Position numbers and translations under genes: made by a program. A stretch of 64,000 nucleotides of DNA from positions 21,161 through 85,160 of the forward strand of contig NZ_JBQKGJ010000011.1 of assembly GCF_052118845.1 (NCBI RefSeq), given 5' to 3'. Below the pieces are notes generated by a model that saw only the letters and a program-made list of their open reading frames with translations, had not been told where the DNA came from and did not search any database. The DNA comes from Bilifractor sp002394235. GTDB taxonomy: Bacteria > Bacillota > Clostridia > Lachnospirales > Lachnospiraceae. Every line of letters starts with the position of its first letter. Position 1 is the first letter of the stretch. This document shows, piece by piece, positions 52,752 to 60,495 of the stretch.

Positions 52752-53525
52752 ATGTCTGATATGGGAAAAAGCGATGCCTATAAACATAAGAAATGTTGCA
52801 GAGGCATTCTGGTCCTTGGACTGCCTGCCATCTGGATTCTGATCGCAATTTTGGGTGTTTTTCTTGTGTTTCGGAGGTTGTGTGATTTTTACCGGCTTGA
52901 TATATGTTTTCTGGACCTTATGCGTAAATTCCAGGACAGTGTTTCCATGGGCATTGTTATCGTTCCTGCGGCTGCACTTGCCAACTGGGCGATTCATGTA
53001 AAGACATATCATGCGCAGTCCATTGTCCGTTTGAGAACAAGGAAAGAGATTTTTGATAATATGATGAAGTCCTCTGCCTTGTTTGCGGTCTACCTGGCTG
53101 TGGTCCAGATTGCAGGAACGTTTCTTATAGCGGGGATTTTTTCAATTCCGGCAAATAACTGGTTTTCGGATTCCAGCTTTTTTTATGCGGAGACATTTTC
53201 CGTAGTGCATATTGAAACCGGGTGGGTTTTCCTTTTTGCATGCTATTGTCTGTTCATGAAATACCTGCTGATTTTCATCCTGCAGGATATCTGTTCGTGG
53301 AACAGGCTTGGCAGTGTCTGGTGCATGCTTTTATTTATAGGTATCGGGGTGGTCGAATCCAGATGCCAGGTTCCTGTATTTTTTGACCTGATCAATATCC
53401 GGTATGGTTTTGTTAAGAATGCACAATGGTATCTTCTGACAGTGGCGTTATGCTCTATTGGTGCCTTTATCATGATACAGGCAGGAAGGTCTTTCTTTGA
53501 ACACAGGGATTATTTCCAGAAATAG
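52752..53525 (+). CDS. ABC-type permease 2 of the cargo transporter
   Basis: 257 residues, about six membrane helices, with a loop HAQSIVRLRTRKEIFDNMMK typical of MutG/EpiG-like or YhaP-type permeases. Its 3' end overlaps permease 3 by 29 bases. Sequence differs clearly from permeases 1 and 3. Confidence 0.7.
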   Translation: MSDMGKSDAYKHKKCCRGILVLGLPAIWILIAILGVFLVFRRLCDFYRLDICFLDLMRKFQDSVSMGIVIVPAAALANWAIHVKTYHAQSIVRLRTRKEIFDNMMKSSALFAVYLAVVQIAGTFLIAGIFSIPANNWFSDSSFFYAETFSVVHIETGWVFLFACYCLFMKYLLIFILQDICSWNRLGSVWCMLLFIGIGVVESRCQVPVFFDLINIRYGFVKNAQWYLLTVALCSIGAFIMIQAGRSFFEHRDYFQK

Positions 53526-54354
53526 GAAAAAGCATATCAGGGTTGTAACGTGGACGAAGCATGAGCTGTGTCTGCTGCTGACAGCTTTCGGGCTTGTCCT
53601 GTTTGCTTTCCTTCTGTTCCAGACAAATCTTTCGAACATAGAACAGTACAGACAGAGCCGGATCGCCTGGTCGGCAGGAGACCTGATGCTGTTTTTCTTC
53701 AAGGGAAACCTGCCGCCATATCTTGTGCAGGACGGCCCGCCCTTTAATGTACCGATATTCTGGTTCGCATATTACCTTGGGTTTGTCCTGATTTTATGCC
53801 TTCGCTTATCGGAGGAATTCAGACTGGCTATGAAGGGCAGAATCATCCGGTATCCTTCCAGGCTGGCGTGGAGTGGAAGGATCATCTGCTGGATACTGCT
53901 GGATGCGTTTGTTTATGCGATAGCTGCAATACTGGCTTTATATCTGGCAGGCTGTGCCGGTTCGGGAAACGCCGGATTACAGGTCCATGAGGAAGTACAG
54001 GGTGCCCTGACACAGACAGATATTTCGCAGCAGATTTTCCGCAGCTGTTTTCCCGGGTTTTGCTGGATGCTTCTTATTTCTCTGATTGCAGCCGGCATGA
54101 TCCAGTTCCTGGTTTCTGAAATTTCCGGATGCCTGTATGGTTTCATCAGTCTGGTTATCTTATTGGTCTTGACTGTTGCCTGGATGAATGACGTCCTTTT
54201 CCTGAACGCCACGATGTGGACACGTTTACAGCCAGGACTTGACGGACACGTGCGTCTGGGGATATCAGGTATTGCTGCTTCCGCAGCTGCCTTTCTGTCT
54301 ATTGTAATTGCATATCAATACATTCAGAAAAAAGATTTTATCGTTCATGGATAA
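53497..54354 (+). CDS. ABC-type permease 3 of the cargo transporter
   Basis: 285 residues from TTG 53497 (AGGAAGG upstream), in a different frame from permease 2 and overlapping it by 29 bases, so translation is coupled. About six helices and one larger extracytoplasmic loop (GSGNAGLQVHEEVQGALTQT). It precedes the ATPase gene by 16 bases. Start is not certain. Confidence 0.65.
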   Translation: MNTGIISRNRKKHIRVVTWTKHELCLLLTAFGLVLFAFLLFQTNLSNIEQYRQSRIAWSAGDLMLFFFKGNLPPYLVQDGPPFNVPIFWFAYYLGFVLILCLRLSEEFRLAMKGRIIRYPSRLAWSGRIICWILLDAFVYAIAAILALYLAGCAGSGNAGLQVHEEVQGALTQTDISQQIFRSCFPGFCWMLLISLIAAGMIQFLVSEISGCLYGFISLVILLVLTVAWMNDVLFLNATMWTRLQPGLDGHVRLGISGIAASAAAFLSIVIAYQYIQKKDFIVHG

Positions 54355-54370
54355 AAATAAAGGAGCACGT

Positions 54371-55009
54371 ATGGGTTATCTTCAGGTGGAGCATGTTTCA
54401 AAAATGATTAAGGGTGTTGAAATCCTTCAGGATATCAGCTTTTCTCTGGACAAAGGCTGTATCTGCGGACTGCAGGGTAAAAATGGGTGCGGAAAATCCA
54501 TGCTGCTTCGCGTTCTCTGCGGGCTGGTGCTTCCAAGTGAAGGCGAGGTGATCATAGACGGGAAAAAGCTGGACCGCAGACATTCATTTCCCGAAAGCTG
54601 CGGCGTATTAATTGAATCGCCCGGATTTCTGAATAACTACACGGTTATGGATAATCTGGAAAGCCTGGCTGAAATCCGCGGTGTCATAGGAAAGGACGAA
54701 ATTGAAGCGGTTTTAAAGCGGGTGGGGATGTTTGACAACCGCAACAAGAAATTCAGACAATGCTCCCTCGGCATGAAGCAGAAGGTGGGAATCGCTGCCG
54801 CCATCATGGAAAAGCCGGACCTGATACTCCTGGATGAACCGACAAACGCACTGGACCAGAAAAGTACAGAGAATTTCTGGAGGCTGATACAGGAGGAGAA
54901 GGAGAGAGGCGCGCTGATTATTGTGGCATCGCATGATCTGGCTGACTTAGGAAATGCAGCTGATAAGGTCTACTGTATGGAGGAGGGAAGGATAACAGGT
55001 GAAAAATAA
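54371..55009 (+). CDS. ABC ATPase of the cargo transporter
   Basis: 212 residues from ATG 54371 (MGYLQVEHVSK) with AAAGGAGC upstream; the longer frame from 54308 lies within permease 3. Walker A LQGKNGCGKS, signature CSLGMKQK (variant of LSGGQ, as in BcrA/SpaF-type exporters), Walker B LILLDEPTNAL and switch ASHDL. Overlaps the next gene by 11 bases. It energises one or more of the three permeases. Confidence 0.85.
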   Translation: MGYLQVEHVSKMIKGVEILQDISFSLDKGCICGLQGKNGCGKSMLLRVLCGLVLPSEGEVIIDGKKLDRRHSFPESCGVLIESPGFLNNYTVMDNLESLAEIRGVIGKDEIEAVLKRVGMFDNRNKKFRQCSLGMKQKVGIAAAIMEKPDLILLDEPTNALDQKSTENFWRLIQEEKERGALIIVASHDLADLGNAADKVYCMEEGRITGEK

Positions 55010-55554
55010 AGTAAAAGTATCCTTGATTCTCTCTGTTCTGGCTGCACTTACGGTCACCTTCGGAATTGGATATCGTAATGTAAACCGTGCACATGCAGAG
55101 ACTGCGCTAAACAGTGTGCCTGAAGGGGAAGCGCTCTCCTTCAATGATTCCGTCACAATCAAAGTAGAAGATTCTGAATATATGCCGCAGAATTGGAAGA
55201 GTGACCAGATCAATCCGAATGGACAGGGAGATTATCGCGTCATACATGCGCACCTCTTATTTGCGAATATGGGAAGCAGCGAGGAGACAGTTGACCTGTC
55301 TGAATTTTACATGTCGACAACCGGGTATTCCCAAGGCGTATCGCTGGAATTCCTTTCATCAGGTGACAGTACTGGTACCTCTGGTATCAATATCACGATT
55401 CCCGTGGGGGGGAGAAGCAGAAAGTGATTTGTATTATGTTATCCATAGCATTTCGTTTACGGATGCGCAATGGAAATCTATAGAAAAGGAAAAATTCTGG
55501 ATTTCCTGCAGTGAATACTATCCGGAAAGACAGAGACTGGAGCTGGATCTTTAA
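54999..55554 (+). pseudogene. Secreted cargo protein interrupted by a poly-G frameshift
   Basis: Signal peptide SLILSVLAALTVTFGIGYRN ends after AHA, then a beta-rich domain. The first frame ends at 55427 just after a run of seven G (55406-55412). Removing one G continues the protein as VGGEAESDLYYVIHSISFTD and WKSIEKEKFWISCSEYYPER to a stop at 55552-55554, giving about 184 residues. The uninterrupted downstream frame argues for a switchable gene or a sequencing error, not old decay. Confidence 0.65.
55406..55412 (+). repeat. Poly-G tract (7 G) inside the secreted cargo gene
   Basis: Seven G after CCCGT. Six would restore the full reading frame. It parallels the eight-G tract at 49296-49303 in the same module, where one G fewer also joins frames. 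Confidence 0.6.
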
Positions 55555-55657
55555 TAAAGCAATCAAGGGAAAGCTATCGGCAACTTATGATTTATATCCT
55601 GGCATTGACCAGTCAGGATCCTGATGTTACTCTTGAATCATAAGGAGGAGTGTTCCT

Positions 55658-56569
55658 GTGGGAAAAAGACTGAACACACTGGGACAGACTCTTGTAACCG
55701 CTGGTTACAAAGCTAAACTGGATACTGCAATCAAGAAGATACTGGCTGAGAAGCCAGTGCTTGCATGGATTTTGCAGTATACCGTCTCAGAATTTGAAGG
55801 TCTTAACAGACAAGAAATAGAAGAACTGATTGAAAATCCCTCGGTTGCGTCAATCCCTGTGTATCCTGGCACAACTAATGATATGATTACAGGGATGCCT
55901 CAGGAGAGTGCGGAACTGGGCGAAAATACGGTCACTTATGATGTGAGGTTCTTCGCAAAATCTCCGAAAGGAAAGACTCCGGCGGAGTATACGTTGATCA
56001 TCAATATTGAAGCACAGGGAACACCTTACCGTTCTTATTATCTTGAAACGCGGGGTATTGCGTACTGTTGCCGATTGATTTCTGAGCAAATGTGACGCAA
56101 TGTCAAGAGAGATCATTATGAGAATTTACAGAAAGTTTATTCTATCTGGATTGTAATGAACTGTCCTCAGAAGTGGGCGAATACAATTACACAGTATGGG
56201 GTTACTGGTGAAAATCTATATGGCAGTTATGATGGAGATCCGAGAATAGACCTAATGCGTGTGGTCATGATCCGGCTGCCAAAGGATGATGAGCTGGAAA
56301 AGGCCGGAAATAAAGCCACGAAACTACATGAGATGCTGATTACGATCCTTTCCACTATAATACAGCCTGAAGAAAAGCTCATGCGAATGGAAAAAGATTT
56401 TAAGATTGAGATCACCGAAGAAATTGTGCAGGAGGTGAATGATATGTGTAATTATAGTGATGTGATTGAGAATAAGGGCGCTGAAAGAGGTTATGACAAG
56501 GCGCAGGTGGAAAAGCCGCAAATCCTTAAAGAATGGGGGTTTGCGGCTTTTTCCTTTACAAACTTTTGA
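55658..56569 (+). pseudogene. Rpn-family (PD-(D/E)XK nuclease) gene with an internal stop and altered end
   Basis: GTG 55658 follows AAGGAGGAG. Rpn features: YDVRFFAKSP, YTLIINIEAQGTPYRSYYLE, TRGIAYCCRLISEQ. A TGA at 56093-56095 stops translation. The same frame continues RNVKRDHYENLQKVYSIWIV, MNCPQKWANTITQYGV and MCNYSDVIENKGAE, as in Rpn proteins. The C-terminus then runs into the repeat at 56515. One nonsense change plus loss of the end makes it a pseudogene. Rpn proteins promote recombination and are common near mobile elements. Confidence 0.75.
56515..56546. repeat. Candidate attR of the mobilizable element
   Basis: A 32-base match, one mismatch, to 42275-42306, in the same orientation. 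Here the flanks AAAA and TTTTT extend the hairpin into a terminator for rightward transcription. It marks the right limit of the AT-rich cargo. Confidence 0.5.
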
Positions 56570-56716
56570 GAAAGAGATTTGCGATAAAAGGGATTTGTTA
56601 TAAAATGTATGTGACTATTCTGCACCGCAATCAAAAGAGCGCACAGGTGGTATTTTTCCGCTTGAGATGATGACGTACGGAAAGTTACAAAGTACTTGCT
56701 GTGAAAGGATTTGCAG

Positions 56717-57559
56717 ATGAGTGAGATTCATACAAACAATGAAGAATTGAAAACGGTCGTTTCCGACGCGGTGGATGAGTCAGTTGCGCGTGCCTTTAAG
56801 AGATACGGCGGCCCAGGCAGAAGAAGGGGAATCGGGGTCAGGGGAGTTCTGTTTCTGATCGTCCTGGTCCTGGCATGTGTCTTTGGGGTGAAGGTGTATT
56901 CATCCTGGCGGGTAAACCATGAACAGGTGAAGCCTGTAGAGGATCACGATCTTACGCTGGAAAACCATGGTATTTTCGGGTTTAAGGCTGTTGATTTCGA
57001 AAAACCGATTCTCGGCCTTGCAAAGAAGAAACAGCTCCTGATTGTGGAAGAGAGGGACGCTTCCGTGAATACAACGATTACGAATACTGGATTCATGAAC
57101 TGGGCTATTTTCAATAAGTCGCAGATTCTGACGATTCATGGAACCGGAGAGTATACCATTGACCTGACCGATATCACGGCGAAGGACATCTCGCTTGATG
57201 AGGAAAAATATCAGATCACAATTAAGATTCCAAGAGCTGAATTACATTCGGTTGTCTTTGACCCGGAGAAGACAGAGGTCGGCGATACCAGCAGAGGCTG
57301 GCTGGCATTCGGCGACATCAAAATGAATGCAGAGGAAAGCAAGAGCTTTGAGACAGAGGCAGTTGAAAAACTCAGAGATAGTCTGAGTACAGAGGATGCC
57401 ATGAAACAGGCGGATTCCTTTGCAAAAATGCAGGCATATGAAACATATGAACCAGTAGTGGAAGAAATATCGCCTGCTTATAAGGTTAAAATTGATTTTC
57501 AGGATGAGGATACAGAGAACGCTGTTTCCGCGGCGGGCTCTTCTGTGAGCACTTCTTAA
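56717..57559 (+). CDS. DUF4230 membrane-anchored protein
   Basis: 280 residues from ATG 56717 with AAAGGA upstream. A cytoplasmic basic N-terminus, one membrane helix (GVLFLIVLVLACVFGVKVYS), then an extracytoplasmic DUF4230 domain (KKKQLLIVEERDASVNTTI, YTIDLTDITAKDISLDEEKY, HSVVFDPEKTEVGDTSRGW). Function unknown. It is 25 bases ahead of crcB and may be co-transcribed. Confidence 0.8.
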   Translation: MSEIHTNNEELKTVVSDAVDESVARAFKRYGGPGRRRGIGVRGVLFLIVLVLACVFGVKVYSSWRVNHEQVKPVEDHDLTLENHGIFGFKAVDFEKPILGLAKKKQLLIVEERDASVNTTITNTGFMNWAIFNKSQILTIHGTGEYTIDLTDITAKDISLDEEKYQITIKIPRAELHSVVFDPEKTEVGDTSRGWLAFGDIKMNAEESKSFETEAVEKLRDSLSTEDAMKQADSFAKMQAYETYEPVVEEISPAYKVKIDFQDEDTENAVSAAGSSVSTS

Positions 57560-57584
57560 TTATGTGGACAGGAGGATCTGAAAA

Positions 57585-57947
57585 ATGGGCTTTTTGTTTG
57601 TCGCACTGGGAGGCGCGCTTGGTGCTGTCGGAAGGTATGCGATCAGTCTGATTCCGGTGAAGACAGATTTTCCGGTATTGACGCTTCTTACGAATATCGC
57701 CGGCGCCGTTCTGATCGGCTTTGTGGTCGGTGTAGCTTCCGGAAAAGAGGGCGTATCGCAAAATGCGGTACTGTTCTGGAAGACAGGAGTGTGCGGGGGA
57801 TTCACCACTTTCTCAACTTTTTCGCTGGAGGCGTTCCGGCTGCTGGAGAAAAGGGCGTACTTTGCAGGAGGAACTTATATCGTGCTGAGTGTTGCCTGCT
57901 GCCTGTTCGGCATTTATTGCGGAAGGAAGCTCGCTCTGATGATATAA
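57585..57947 (+). CDS. crcB: CrcB/Fluc fluoride channel
   Basis: 120 residues, four helices. Family marks: GGALGAVGRYAIS, LLTNIAGAVLIGF with the conserved Asn, and GVCGGFTTFSTFSLE with the Phe/Thr/Ser ion track. AGGAGG precedes the ATG. Works as a dual-topology dimer exporting fluoride. No fluoride riboswitch fits in the 25 bases before it. Confidence 0.92.
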   Translation: MGFLFVALGGALGAVGRYAISLIPVKTDFPVLTLLTNIAGAVLIGFVVGVASGKEGVSQNAVLFWKTGVCGGFTTFSTFSLEAFRLLEKRAYFAGGTYIVLSVACCLFGIYCGRKLALMI

Positions 57948-58103
57948 TGTGTACAAGCCAGGCTGCAGGTCTCCTGGACCGTGGGAAGGTCACACATTGG
58001 GATTCTGGATATCGGAGAGTCCGAATGGTGGAGAGTCCGGGAATTGGAGAACCTGGCAATTGGAGAATCGTTTACAATCATATTATGGATAAAGGTTGCT
58101 TTT

Positions 58104-59015
58104 ATGGCGGAAGAAAAAAGAAGAAAACGGAATTCCTTCCTGGAGTCTTTTCGGGAGCGAAGAACAGAGAAGTGTATTGCGGAACAGATGAATGGTGCGA
58201 TGGAAAACGATCTGGACCGGATCAACTGCTGTGACTACAGCGGTATGAATTTCAGAAATGTTAAGGAATATCTGCGCCGGTATCACCTGGAGACGTTTCC
58301 CGAAAGAACGGAAGAGAGAGCCGTATCTTCGGAGATGACGGCGGATCAGGAGAGAGAGAGGGAAGACAGGAACGGGCTTCTAAGGACATCTCCCGTTTCA
58401 CAGGAGGGTAAAATCTGCTTTGATGAGGAGGTCATGGAGCGGATTCACCCCGGTTATGAGACGGAGTACCGGAAGATGCTGGAGCAGGAGAAGGAAGGGG
58501 ATCAGGATCGCCTGAGACTGGAGCTTTTCCTTGCGGATCTCGTGAAAAATGCCACGGAGACACAGTACCATGATATCAAGATGAAGACAGATGCTCTTCG
58601 TGCGGAGGCAGTACGCACGTATCCAAAGAACAGGAAAACGGAGATCAGTTTCACAGTTCCTCTTAATAATGCGGATATTACGGCGGAGGAGATCCGTGAG
58701 ATTGACGGCCAGTGTCAGAAGTACCGCTACAGTTTGTATTATCTCTCCCGGAGAATTGGAGATCTCGGTTCCGGGCGGTATGTGGAGGCAGAGCTGATGC
58801 CGGAAGGCACGGCTCTTCTGAAGTGTCAGTATGGCATGCTGAAGAACCTCTGCGATATGGATCAGATCCGTACGACGCTGGTCGCCTATAGTGCGCAGAC
58901 CGGTGAAGAATACAAGATTCCGTGTATATACCGGTACGCGGAGTATAATTTCTCAGACGTCAACGTGGTGAGGCTCGGCGTGAAGTGCGTGAGCCGGGTG
59001 GACGTCGGGAAGTAA
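58104..59015 (+). CDS. Unrecognised soluble protein, about 303 residues
   Basis: ATG 58104 (MAEEKRRKRNSFLESF) is the likeliest start; the frame is open to 57981 but the upstream part looks like short GGAGAGTCCG-type repeats. Highly charged and helical in the first half (Glu/Arg-rich), with a possible beta-rich C-terminal domain (SLYYLSRRIGDLGSGRYVEA, NFSDVNVVRLGVKCVSRVDV). No signal peptide or membrane segment. Function unknown. It converges on the leftward gene at 59111. Confidence 0.65.
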   Translation: MAEEKRRKRNSFLESFRERRTEKCIAEQMNGAMENDLDRINCCDYSGMNFRNVKEYLRRYHLETFPERTEERAVSSEMTADQEREREDRNGLLRTSPVSQEGKICFDEEVMERIHPGYETEYRKMLEQEKEGDQDRLRLELFLADLVKNATETQYHDIKMKTDALRAEAVRTYPKNRKTEISFTVPLNNADITAEEIREIDGQCQKYRYSLYYLSRRIGDLGSGRYVEAELMPEGTALLKCQYGMLKNLCDMDQIRTTLVAYSAQTGEEYKIPCIYRYAEYNFSDVNVVRLGVKCVSRVDVGK

Positions 59016-59024
59016 GAAAAGCGC

Positions 59025-59137
59025 TTTTTCAGAGCAGGAAAACTTTTTTTCAGAGCCATGCGGCGAAGCAGCGCATTACGAGCAGTACTTCTTCAGAACA
59101 ACTCATTTTTTCAGAGCCATGCGGCAAAGCAGTGTCT
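59025..59137. repeat. Duplications of the 3' end of the His-rich protein gene
   Basis: The end of the leftward gene (59106-59134, TTTTTTCAGAGCCATGCGGC...AAGCAG) is repeated at 59044-59073 with few changes, and a shorter TTTTTCAGAGC occurs near 59026. Period about 62 bp. Confidence 0.7.
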
Positions 59138-59671
59138 CAGGATCTTCTCCAATTCTGTGGCTGAGATGCCAAAGACAATTGCTGCATTGTCAACGTATAG
59201 TGACGGGTTCTCATCTTCTTTTTCCTGCATATCGCCGGCTTCGGTGATCGAAATCGTGCAGGTTCTGCATTCTTGTCTGAGAAATGCTTTGATGTGCCCG
59301 ATAAGTCCGCCAGAGGATTCTACATCCCTGGCGGTTTTCTGCATGGCTTCTGCAAGCTTCTTCTTTGCCGCTTCATATTCTCCGGGGATTTTGCACTTGA
59401 CCGTGCCGATTACAGCATTGTCCAGAATATCTACATCGACCAGGGGAAGTGAAGGGTCACTCTTTTGATCGTGATGGTGATGATCCCAATGGTGAGGATC
59501 CATACAGCGCTGATTCGGATTTTGCTGATCCGAATGATGAGGGTCCGGATGATTTTGTTCCTGCCGGTACGGCTGGTTTCCGGCTTTCGTCAGGCAGCGA
59601 TCGTTATCTGGAATGTTATCGATTTCCGTCACTGGATCTTCTGTATTTACGTTTCTGTCATTTTTCGGCAT
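59111..59671 (-). CDS. His-rich protein next to a CobW-like GTPase
   Basis: 186 residues from ATG 59671, AAAGGGGTG upstream. Residues ~35-70 form a His/Asp/Gln-rich metal-binding-like stretch (DPHHWDHHHHDQ). The C-terminal ~115 residues are a compact alpha/beta domain (VDVDILDNAVIGTVKCKIPG, LRQECRTCTISIT) that I do not recognise. It begins five bases before the CobW-like stop. Together they suggest metal storage or hand-over, perhaps Zn or Co for the methyltransferase upstream. Confidence 0.7.
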   Translation of the reverse strand: MPKNDRNVNTEDPVTEIDNIPDNDRCLTKAGNQPYRQEQNHPDPHHSDQQNPNQRCMDPHHWDHHHHDQKSDPSLPLVDVDILDNAVIGTVKCKIPGEYEAAKKKLAEAMQKTARDVESSGGLIGHIKAFLRQECRTCTISITEAGDMQEKEDENPSLYVDNAAIVFGISATELEKILRHCFAAWL

Positions 59672-59675
59672 AAAA

Positions 59676-60287
59676 TCACCCCTTTTCCAGGCACAGAGCT
59701 GTGATCTTCGTCCACAGCTCATCGGGCTGTTTTTTTATGGCACTGATCGGGAAGACGCGGGCACTGGAGTTATAGCGGCTGACGTCGGCAATGACTTCTC
59801 TTTGCTCATTTTCATTGACCTTATCGATCTTGTTGGCGAGTATGACAGATGCATCCTTCAGCTGGCTGGTGACAAAGTCAGGCATGGCACATTTCACTTT
59901 GTGCCATCTTTTACAGTCGACAAGCGCAACGATTCCCGTATCCCAGCTGCCGGCATCTCTGAGGGTGCGGCGGACGCTGTCGGGATATGCCATCCCAGTT
60001 GATTCGATCAGGAGATATTCCGGCGAGTAGTTTCGTTCGATTTCCCGGACGGATTGCTCCAGCTGCGCAGAGCTGGTACAGCAGATGCATCCTGAGAAGA
60101 TATTTTTTACGAGAAAATGATTGCGTGACAAAAGCTGATTGTCAACGCCGGCTTCACTGATCTCATTCTCAAGGATGACGACAGGATTGCCGTTCTGCGT
60201 GCTGTGTGAGATCAAGCTGCGCGCGTATTGAAGCAGGACGGTGGTTTTCCCGGCCCCGAGAAAGCCGCCGAGGATTATGATTTTCAT
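59676..60287 (-). CDS. CobW/P47K-family GTPase, short form
   Basis: 203 residues. P-loop GGFLGAGKTT, ENEISEAGVD, the metal-binding CxCC motif as SGCICC, IESTGMAYPD and the G4 motif NKID. It ends after the GTPase domain; the CobW C-terminal domain present in longer members is absent. COG0523 proteins are metallochaperones. Position between a UroD-like methyltransferase and a His-rich protein suggests metal delivery to a zinc-dependent methyl-transfer system. Confidence 0.85.
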   Translation of the reverse strand: MKIIILGGFLGAGKTTVLLQYARSLISHSTQNGNPVVILENEISEAGVDNQLLSRNHFLVKNIFSGCICCTSSAQLEQSVREIERNYSPEYLLIESTGMAYPDSVRRTLRDAGSWDTGIVALVDCKRWHKVKCAMPDFVTSQLKDASVILANKIDKVNENEQREVIADVSRYNSSARVFPISAIKKQPDELWTKITALCLEKG

Positions 60288-60370
60288 CTATAAAAGCCTT
60301 TCGTTTGCTGTGGGCAGAAACCCACTGCCCTTAGATTAGTTTGTGGGTAAGTGACATCTGTAACTGCTGT

Positions 60371-60495
60371 CTGATCAAGAATTTCAAGGATTCTTATGGA
60401 ATGCCGGAATTGATATATTTTGCCTGCGTTTGATTTAAGGCCTGGCTGATCGGGAACTTCTAATGAAATTCCGGCCGTGATGCACTTTGCTTATG
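60371..60495. repeat. Imperfect tandem duplication at the 3' end of the UroD-like gene
   Basis: CTGATCAAGAATTTC...CCGGAATTGAT...TTTGC (60371-60425) is echoed by CTGATCGGGAACTTC...CCGGCCGTGAT...TTTGC (60446-60490), period 75, with many changes. The second copy abuts the stop of the leftward methyltransferase gene. Confidence 0.45.

Larger units (their letters stand above)
42275..56546. mobile_element. Putative integrative mobilizable element, about 14.3 kb, next to tRNA-Pro
   Basis: It carries a tyrosine integrase and excisionase at the left end, a MobQ-type relaxase, a VapE-type fragment and a DUF3847 protein, but no conjugation channel genes. The rest is IS remnants and a secreted-peptide/ABC cargo more AT-rich than the flanks. 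Flanking direct repeats of 32 bases support the limits. Several of its genes are broken, so it may no longer move. Confidence 0.6.

Noticed and set aside
57560..57584. Fluoride riboswitch before crcB
   Set aside because: Only 25 bases separate crcB from the preceding gene and none fit the riboswitch.
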